Shown piece after piece: positions 59,768 through 64,000 of a DNA stretch of 64,000 bases. How positions within the stretch are numbered: position 1 is the stretch's first letter; every line of letters begins with the position of its first letter. The position numbers were made by a program, and so were the translations under genes. Below the pieces are notes generated by a model that made no database searches, was not told the DNA's origin, and saw only the letters and a program-made list of their open reading frames with translations. The DNA is taken from NCBI RefSeq assembly GCF_014192155.1, contig NZ_JACHXO010000001.1, positions 124,001-188,000 of the forward strand, written 5' to 3'. The stretch is from Roseateles terrae. GTDB lineage: Bacteria; Pseudomonadota; Gammaproteobacteria; Burkholderiales; Burkholderiaceae_C.

Positions 59768-60793
59768 GTGGCCGCAATACTCCCAGCCAACACCATCGAC
59801 CGTCAGCGAGGCGACGAGCGAGCCCATCCCCACGGCCGCCCGCCCGCCCGGCGCCGCGTCGCCCCCTGGGCGGACACCGTTTTCTCCATGCTGGCCCATG
59901 GCGCTGCCTGGCTCACGCTGGCGATGCTGGTTGGCATCATCCTGTCCTTGATCATGGGCGCCGCGCCGGCCATCAAGCAGTATGGGCTGGGCTTCCTGGT
60001 CAGCAGCGACTGGGATCCGGTGCAGGAGAAGTTTGGCGGCCTGGCCATGATCTATGGCACGCTGGTGACCTCGTTCCTGGCGCTGGTGATCGCCGTGCCG
60101 GTGAGCTTCGGCATTGCGCTGTTCCTGACGGAACTCGCCCCGGGCTGGCTGCGCCGCCCGCTGGGCATCGCCATCGAGCTGCTGGCCGCCGTGCCCTCCA
60201 TCGTCTACGGCATGTGGGGCCTGTTCGTCTTCGGCCCGCTGCTGGCCACCTATGTGCAGCAGCCGCTGCAGAGCCTGCTGGGCAACGTGCCGCTGCTGGG
60301 CACCCTGGTGTCGGGCCCGCCGGTGGGCCTGGGCATCCTGTCGGCCGGCATCATCCTGGCCATCATGATCATCCCCTTCATCGCGTCGGTGATGCGTGAC
60401 GTCTTCGAAGTCACCCCCGCGATGCTCAAAGAGTCCGCCTACGGGCTGGGCTCGACCACCTGGGAAGTGGTCTGGCGCGTGGTGCTGCCCTACACCAAGA
60501 CCGGTGTCATCGGCGGCATCATGCTGGGCCTGGGGCGCGCCCTGGGCGAGACCATGGCCGTCACCTTCGTGATCGGCAACACCAGCCAGCTCAACTCGCT
60601 GTCGCTGTTCGAGGCGGCCAACACCATCACCTCGGTGCTGGCCAATGAATTCGGGGAATCGGGTCCCGGCAGCCTGCATCAGGCCTCGCTGCTGTACCTG
60701 GCCCTGGTGCTGTTCTTCATCACCTTCGTCGTCCTGGCCTTCTCCAAGGTGCTGCTGAACAAGCTCAAGAAGAACGAAGGAACCCGCACATGA
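59768..60793 (+). CDS. pstC: Phosphate ABC transporter permease PstC
   Basis: 341 residues with six membrane helices. The first lies near 45-67 ([18 protein letters not shown]), and the family EAA loop is [23 protein letters not shown] 59768 has GGAGG four bases before it. The longer frame would begin with TTG at 59717, but that overlaps the terminator, so it is rejected. The N-terminal 35 residues are polar and not conserved. The stop overlaps pstA by four bases. Confidence 0.93.
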   Translation: MAAILPANTIDRQRGDERAHPHGRPPARRRVAPWADTVFSMLAHGAAWLTLAMLVGIILSLIMGAAPAIKQYGLGFLVSSDWDPVQEKFGGLAMIYGTLVTSFLALVIAVPVSFGIALFLTELAPGWLRRPLGIAIELLAAVPSIVYGMWGLFVFGPLLATYVQQPLQSLLGNVPLLGTLVSGPPVGLGILSAGIILAIMIIPFIASVMRDVFEVTPAMLKESAYGLGSTTWEVVWRVVLPYTKTGVIGGIMLGLGRALGETMAVTFVIGNTSQLNSLSLFEAANTITSVLANEFGESGPGSLHQASLLYLALVLFFITFVVLAFSKVLLNKLKKNEGTRT

Positions 60794-61650
60794 GCGCGAC
60801 CACCGCCGGCCGCATGGCCATGTACAACAAGCGTCGCCGCATCAATGTGCTGGCGCTGTCCCTGTCGATGGGCGCCATGTCCCTCGGCCTGATCTGGCTG
60901 GTCTGGATCCTGTTCGAGACGATCACGCAGGGCGTGGGCGGCCTGAGCTGGGCCACCTTCACCCAGATGACCCCGCCGCCGAATTCCGAAGACGGCGGCC
61001 TGGCCAATGCCATCTTCGGCTCGCTGATGATGGTGGTGCTGGCCACCGTGATCGGCACGCCGATCGGGGTGTTGTCCGGCGTCTATCTGGCGGAATATGG
61101 CCAGAAGACCTGGCTGGGCAACAGCGTGCGTTTCATCAACGACATCCTGCTGTCGGCCCCGTCCATCGTCATCGGCCTGTTTGTCTACAGCCTGATCGTC
61201 ATCCGGTTCCGTGGCTTCTCCGGCTGGGCCGGGGTGGTGGCGCTGGCGCTGATCGTGATTCCGGTGGTCATCCGCACCACCGAGAACATGCTGAACCTGG
61301 TGCCCAGCGCCCTGCGGGAAGCGGCCTATGCCCTGGGGACCCCCAAGTGGAAGGTCATCCTGACGGTCACGCTCAAGGCCGCCCGTGCGGGTGTGCTGAC
61401 CGGTGTGCTGCTGGCGCTGGCCCGTGTGTCTGGCGAAACCGCGCCGCTGCTGCTGACCGCCTTCAACAACCGCTTCTGGTCCACTGACCTGTCCGGCCCG
61501 ATGGCCAACCTGCCCAAGGTGATCTTCGACTTCGCCATGAGTCCCTATGAGAACTGGCGACAGCTCGCCTGGGCCGCGGTTTTCATCATCACCATCGGCG
61601 TGCTGCTGCTCAACATCGCAGCGCGTGTGTTGTTCAAGAACAAGCATTGA
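60790..61650 (+). CDS. pstA: Phosphate ABC transporter permease PstA
   Basis: 286 residues, six helices, EAA loop [20 protein letters not shown]. It pairs with PstC to form the channel. ATG 60790 overlaps the pstC stop (ATGA), indicating coupled translation. The family start usually includes [12 protein letters not shown]-like positive residues before the first helix, seen here at about 15-26. Confidence 0.97.
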   Translation: MSATTAGRMAMYNKRRRINVLALSLSMGAMSLGLIWLVWILFETITQGVGGLSWATFTQMTPPPNSEDGGLANAIFGSLMMVVLATVIGTPIGVLSGVYLAEYGQKTWLGNSVRFINDILLSAPSIVIGLFVYSLIVIRFRGFSGWAGVVALALIVIPVVIRTTENMLNLVPSALREAAYALGTPKWKVILTVTLKAARAGVLTGVLLALARVSGETAPLLLTAFNNRFWSTDLSGPMANLPKVIFDFAMSPYENWRQLAWAAVFIITIGVLLLNIAARVLFKNKH

Positions 61651-61709
61651 GCGGGCGCGCGCGCTGAAGCGCGCCGCCCACTGTCAAACGAATTCATAAG
61701 GCCCTGACC

Positions 61710-62495
61710 ATGGACGCCAAAGTCGATATGCCGGTGACCGAGCGCTCGAAGCTCTCGGTGAAGAACCTGAACTTTTATTACGGCAGCTTCCACGCGCTGA
61801 AGAACATCAATCTGGACATTCCGGAGAACAAGGTGACCGCCTTCATCGGTCCCTCGGGCTGCGGCAAGTCCACCCTGCTGCGCACCCTCAACCGCATGTT
61901 CGAGCTGTATCCGGAGCAACGCGCCGAAGGCCAGATCCTGCTGGACGGGGAAGACATCCTCACCAGCAAGGAAGACGTCTCGCTGATCCGTGCCAAGGTG
62001 GGCATGGTGTTCCAGAAGCCGACGCCGTTCCCGATGTCCATCTACGACAACATCGCCTTCGGCGTGCGTCTGTTCGAAACCCTCTCCCGCGTGGAGATGG
62101 ACGAGCGGGTGGAGTGGGCGCTGAAGAAGGCCGCGCTGTGGAACGAAGTGAAGGACAAGCTGAACCAGAGCGGCTCGGGCCTGTCCGGCGGTCAGCAGCA
62201 GCGTCTGTGCATTGCCCGCGGTATCGCGATCAAGCCGGAAGTGCTGCTGCTGGACGAACCCTGCTCGGCGCTGGACCCGATCTCCACGGGCAAGATCGAA
62301 GAGCTGATCCACGAGCTCAAGCACGACTACACCGTGGCCATCGTGACCCACAACATGCAGCAGGCGGCCCGCTGCTCGGACTACACCGCCTACATGTACC
62401 TGGGCGACCTGATCGAGTTCGGCCCGACCGCCGAGCTGTTCATGAAGCCCAAGCGGAAGGACACTGAGGACTACATCACCGGCCGTTTCGGCTGA
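61710..62495 (+). CDS. pstB: Phosphate ABC transporter ATPase PstB
   Basis: 261 residues. Walker [10 protein letters not shown] (near 48-56), signature [16 protein letters not shown], Walker [14 protein letters not shown] and the switch His in [10 protein letters not shown]. It drives phosphate uptake through PstCA. The gene starts 59 bases after pstA. Length and start ([16 protein letters not shown]) are normal. Confidence 0.98.
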   Translation: MDAKVDMPVTERSKLSVKNLNFYYGSFHALKNINLDIPENKVTAFIGPSGCGKSTLLRTLNRMFELYPEQRAEGQILLDGEDILTSKEDVSLIRAKVGMVFQKPTPFPMSIYDNIAFGVRLFETLSRVEMDERVEWALKKAALWNEVKDKLNQSGSGLSGGQQQRLCIARGIAIKPEVLLLDEPCSALDPISTGKIEELIHELKHDYTVAIVTHNMQQAARCSDYTAYMYLGDLIEFGPTAELFMKPKRKDTEDYITGRFG

Positions 62496-62556
62496 TCCCC
62501 GTCCCCGTGCCCCGGGCGGCGCCCGCTGCCCCGCTCCACAAGAACAGGAGAACTCC

Positions 62557-63264
62557 ATGACCGACAAGCATCTCTCCACCCAATTCGACGCCGAACTGAG
62601 CGGCATCTCCACCCGCGTGCTCGAAATGGGCGGCCTGGTGGAATCGCAGGTGGCGCAGGCCATCGAGGCCCTGGGCACCTTCAGCGGCGAGATCGCCAGC
62701 CATGTGCTCAAGCAGGAAGAGCTGGTCAATACGATGGAAGTGGAGATCGACCGTGATCTGTCCACCATCATCGCCCGCCGTCAGCCCACCGCCCGCGACC
62801 TGCGCCTGCTGATCGCCGTCTCCAAGACCATCGCCAACCTCGAGCGCGTGGGGGACGAAGCGGCCCGCATCGCTCGCACGGTGCAGCGTCTGATCAACAC
62901 CGGTGTGTCCAGCCGCCTGCGTCTGCCGATGGCGGACCTCTCGTATGAAGCCGAACTGGCCACCGCCTCGCTGCGCAAGGCCCTGGATGCCTTTGCCCGC
63001 CTGGATGTGGACCGCGCCCTGGAAGTGCTCAAGCAGGACGACCAGATCGACAAGGAATTCGACGGCCTGATGCGCAAGCTCATCACCTACATGATGGAAG
63101 ACCCGCGCACCATTTCCTCGAGCATCGACCTGGTGTTCGTGGCCAAGGCGATCGAGCGCGTGGGCGACCATGCCAAGAACCTGGCCGAAGTGATCATCTA
63201 TGTGGTCAAGGGCACCGACGTGCGTCACAACACGCCCGACGCCGTTGAAAACATGGTGCGCTGA
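62557..63264 (+). CDS. phoU: Phosphate signalling regulator PhoU
   Basis: 235 residues, two three-helix PhoU repeats (about 10-105 and 115-225) with the E-x-x-x-D metal motifs (ANLERVGDEAARIARTVQRL and KAIERVGDHAKNLAEVIIYV). PhoU links the transporter PstSCAB to the kinase PhoR and keeps the regulon off when phosphate is plentiful. AACAGGAG precedes ATG 62557. A purine-rich stretch with the direct repeat CCTGAGAAGT separates it from phoB. Confidence 0.97.
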   Translation: MTDKHLSTQFDAELSGISTRVLEMGGLVESQVAQAIEALGTFSGEIASHVLKQEELVNTMEVEIDRDLSTIIARRQPTARDLRLLIAVSKTIANLERVGDEAARIARTVQRLINTGVSSRLRLPMADLSYEAELATASLRKALDAFARLDVDRALEVLKQDDQIDKEFDGLMRKLITYMMEDPRTISSSIDLVFVAKAIERVGDHAKNLAEVIIYVVKGTDVRHNTPDAVENMVR

Positions 63265-63329
63265 CCCGCGTGGGTGAGCCTGAGAAGTCCTGAGAAGTTG
63301 AGAGAAGTCGAGAAAAAGGGGACCCGCGA

Positions 63330-64000
63330 ATGAGCCGTATCCTGGTCGTTGAAGACGAATCCGCGATTGCCGAACTGATCTCCATCAACCTGCGGCACGC
63401 CGGTTTCGAGGTCACCCTGGCGGCCAATGCCGAGCAGGCACAGCTGGAAGTGGACCGGGTGCTGCCCGATCTGGTGGTGCTGGACTGGATGCTGCCGGGT
63501 CAGTCCGGCCTGGGTCTGGCCCGTGCCTGGCGCGGGGCGACCCGCACCCGGGAGCTGCCGATCATCATGCTGACGGCTCGCGCGGAAGAAGCCGACAAGG
63601 TGTCCGGCCTGGATGCCGGCGCCGACGACTACCTGACCAAGCCGTTCTCCACCAATGAGCTGCTGGCCCGCATCCGTGCGGTGCTGCGCCGCAAGGCGCC
63701 CGAGGCGCTGGATTCGGCGGTGGACGTGGGCGGCCTCGTGCTCGATCCGGGCACCCGCCGCGTCAGCCGGGAGGGCGTCGAGGTCAAGCTGGGCCCGACC
63801 GAATTCCGTCTGCTGCATTTCTTCATGACCCATCCGGAGCGGGTGCACAGCCGCTCGCAGCTGCTGGACCGGGTGTGGGGCGACCATGTGTTCATCGAGG
63901 AGCGCACCGTGGACGTCCATGTGAAGCGTCTGCGTGAAGCCCTGGAGAAGGTCAACTGCCAGCGCATGATCGAAACGGTGCGAGGCGCCGGTTATCGCCT
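63330..64000 (+). CDS. phoB: Phosphate regulon response regulator PhoB (partial at right edge)
   Basis: 223 residues before the window ends; only a few are missing, as E. coli PhoB has 229. Receiver (1-120): ILVVEDE, phospho-Asp in VVLDWMLPGQSG, Lys in YLTKPFS. Winged-helix DNA-binding domain (about 130 to the end): LGPTEFRLLHFFMTHPERVH, then RTVDVHVKRLREAL and MIETVRGAGYRL. It probably binds the Pho box before pstS and activates the operon, including its own gene. phoR is expected just beyond the edge. Confidence 0.97.
   Translation, partial: MSRILVVEDESAIAELISINLRHAGFEVTLAANAEQAQLEVDRVLPDLVVLDWMLPGQSGLGLARAWRGATRTRELPIIMLTARAEEADKVSGLDAGADDYLTKPFSTNELLARIRAVLRRKAPEALDSAVDVGGLVLDPGTRRVSREGVEVKLGPTEFRLLHFFMTHPERVHSRSQLLDRVWGDHVFIEERTVDVHVKRLREALEKVNCQRMIETVRGAGYR

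Overview
The window is a gene-dense, high-GC stretch of chromosome with mostly housekeeping content. The gene orders surE-pcm-nlpD-rpoS, carA-carB-greA, rlmE-ftsH-folP-glmM and pstSCAB-phoU-phoB, together with an arginine-type EF-P beside its EarP rhamnosyltransferase, point to a betaproteobacterium of the order Burkholderiales. A Roseateles/Mitsuaria/Rubrivivax-like member is my best inference; genus cannot be fixed from the sequence alone. I see no rRNA operon, prophage, insertion sequence or CRISPR array.

Layout. 1-6770: a signalling island with an RsbR-type N-terminal domain protein cut by the window edge, a response regulator fused to a histidine-kinase-like module with a worn ATPase domain, a large CHASE3-GAF hybrid kinase with three receivers, a CheR methyltransferase overlapping it, and an acidic disordered protein. 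6831-10260: a cysteine hydrolase and clpB with a sigma-32-type promoter. 10295-14980: a long Pro/Ser-rich protein of unknown function, a pirin divergent from a LysR regulator, and gluQ. 15189-21496: a two-domain FKBP isomerase facing the minus-strand group uppP-map-glnD-mnmH. 21733-24900: a TetR regulator with a perfect palindromic operator, a Pcm-like methyltransferase, a rhodanese and a TolC-type outer-membrane protein. 25205-27689: yaaA, a prolyl 4-hydroxylase-like dioxygenase and an exported Lys/Ala-rich protein. 27876-33939: earP-efp facing uvrC, a lipoprotein, pgsA and an HU gene. 34077-36381: tRNA-Val, ppiD, tRNA-His. 36382-39670: a less tidy stretch with short tandem repeats, a small unrecognised gene, a META-domain lipoprotein, a NarL-type regulator and a quinone-oxidoreductase-like enzyme.

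39821-43782 is the stationary-phase cluster surE-pcm-nlpD-rpoS. 43846-53027 carries rlmD, a tandem non-coding repeat, a BI-1 family membrane protein, a GlcG/HbpS-like protein, carAB, greA, a small membrane protein and a YhbY-type RNA-binding protein. 53118-58351 is rlmE, ftsH (with its own sigma-32-like promoter), folP and glmM. 58547-64000 is the phosphate regulon: a Pho-box-like array, pstS, a hairpin that probably lowers transcription into pstC, then pstCAB, phoU and a phoB cut by the right edge.

Themes. Protein quality control is well represented (ClpB, FtsH, PpiD, two-domain FKBP, Pcm). Two regulatory inputs can be read from DNA: heat shock (clpB and ftsH promoters with the same 13-base spacer) and phosphate starvation (Pho box with phoU-phoB). 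No clearly new multi-gene system is visible. The best candidates for undescribed biology are the 612-residue Pro/Ser-rich protein, the orphan receiver-kinase with a degenerate ATPase, the Pcm paralogue without its substrate motif, a 61-residue gene with its own ribosome site and terminator, and two non-coding repeat structures near 25.0 kb and 45.3 kb.
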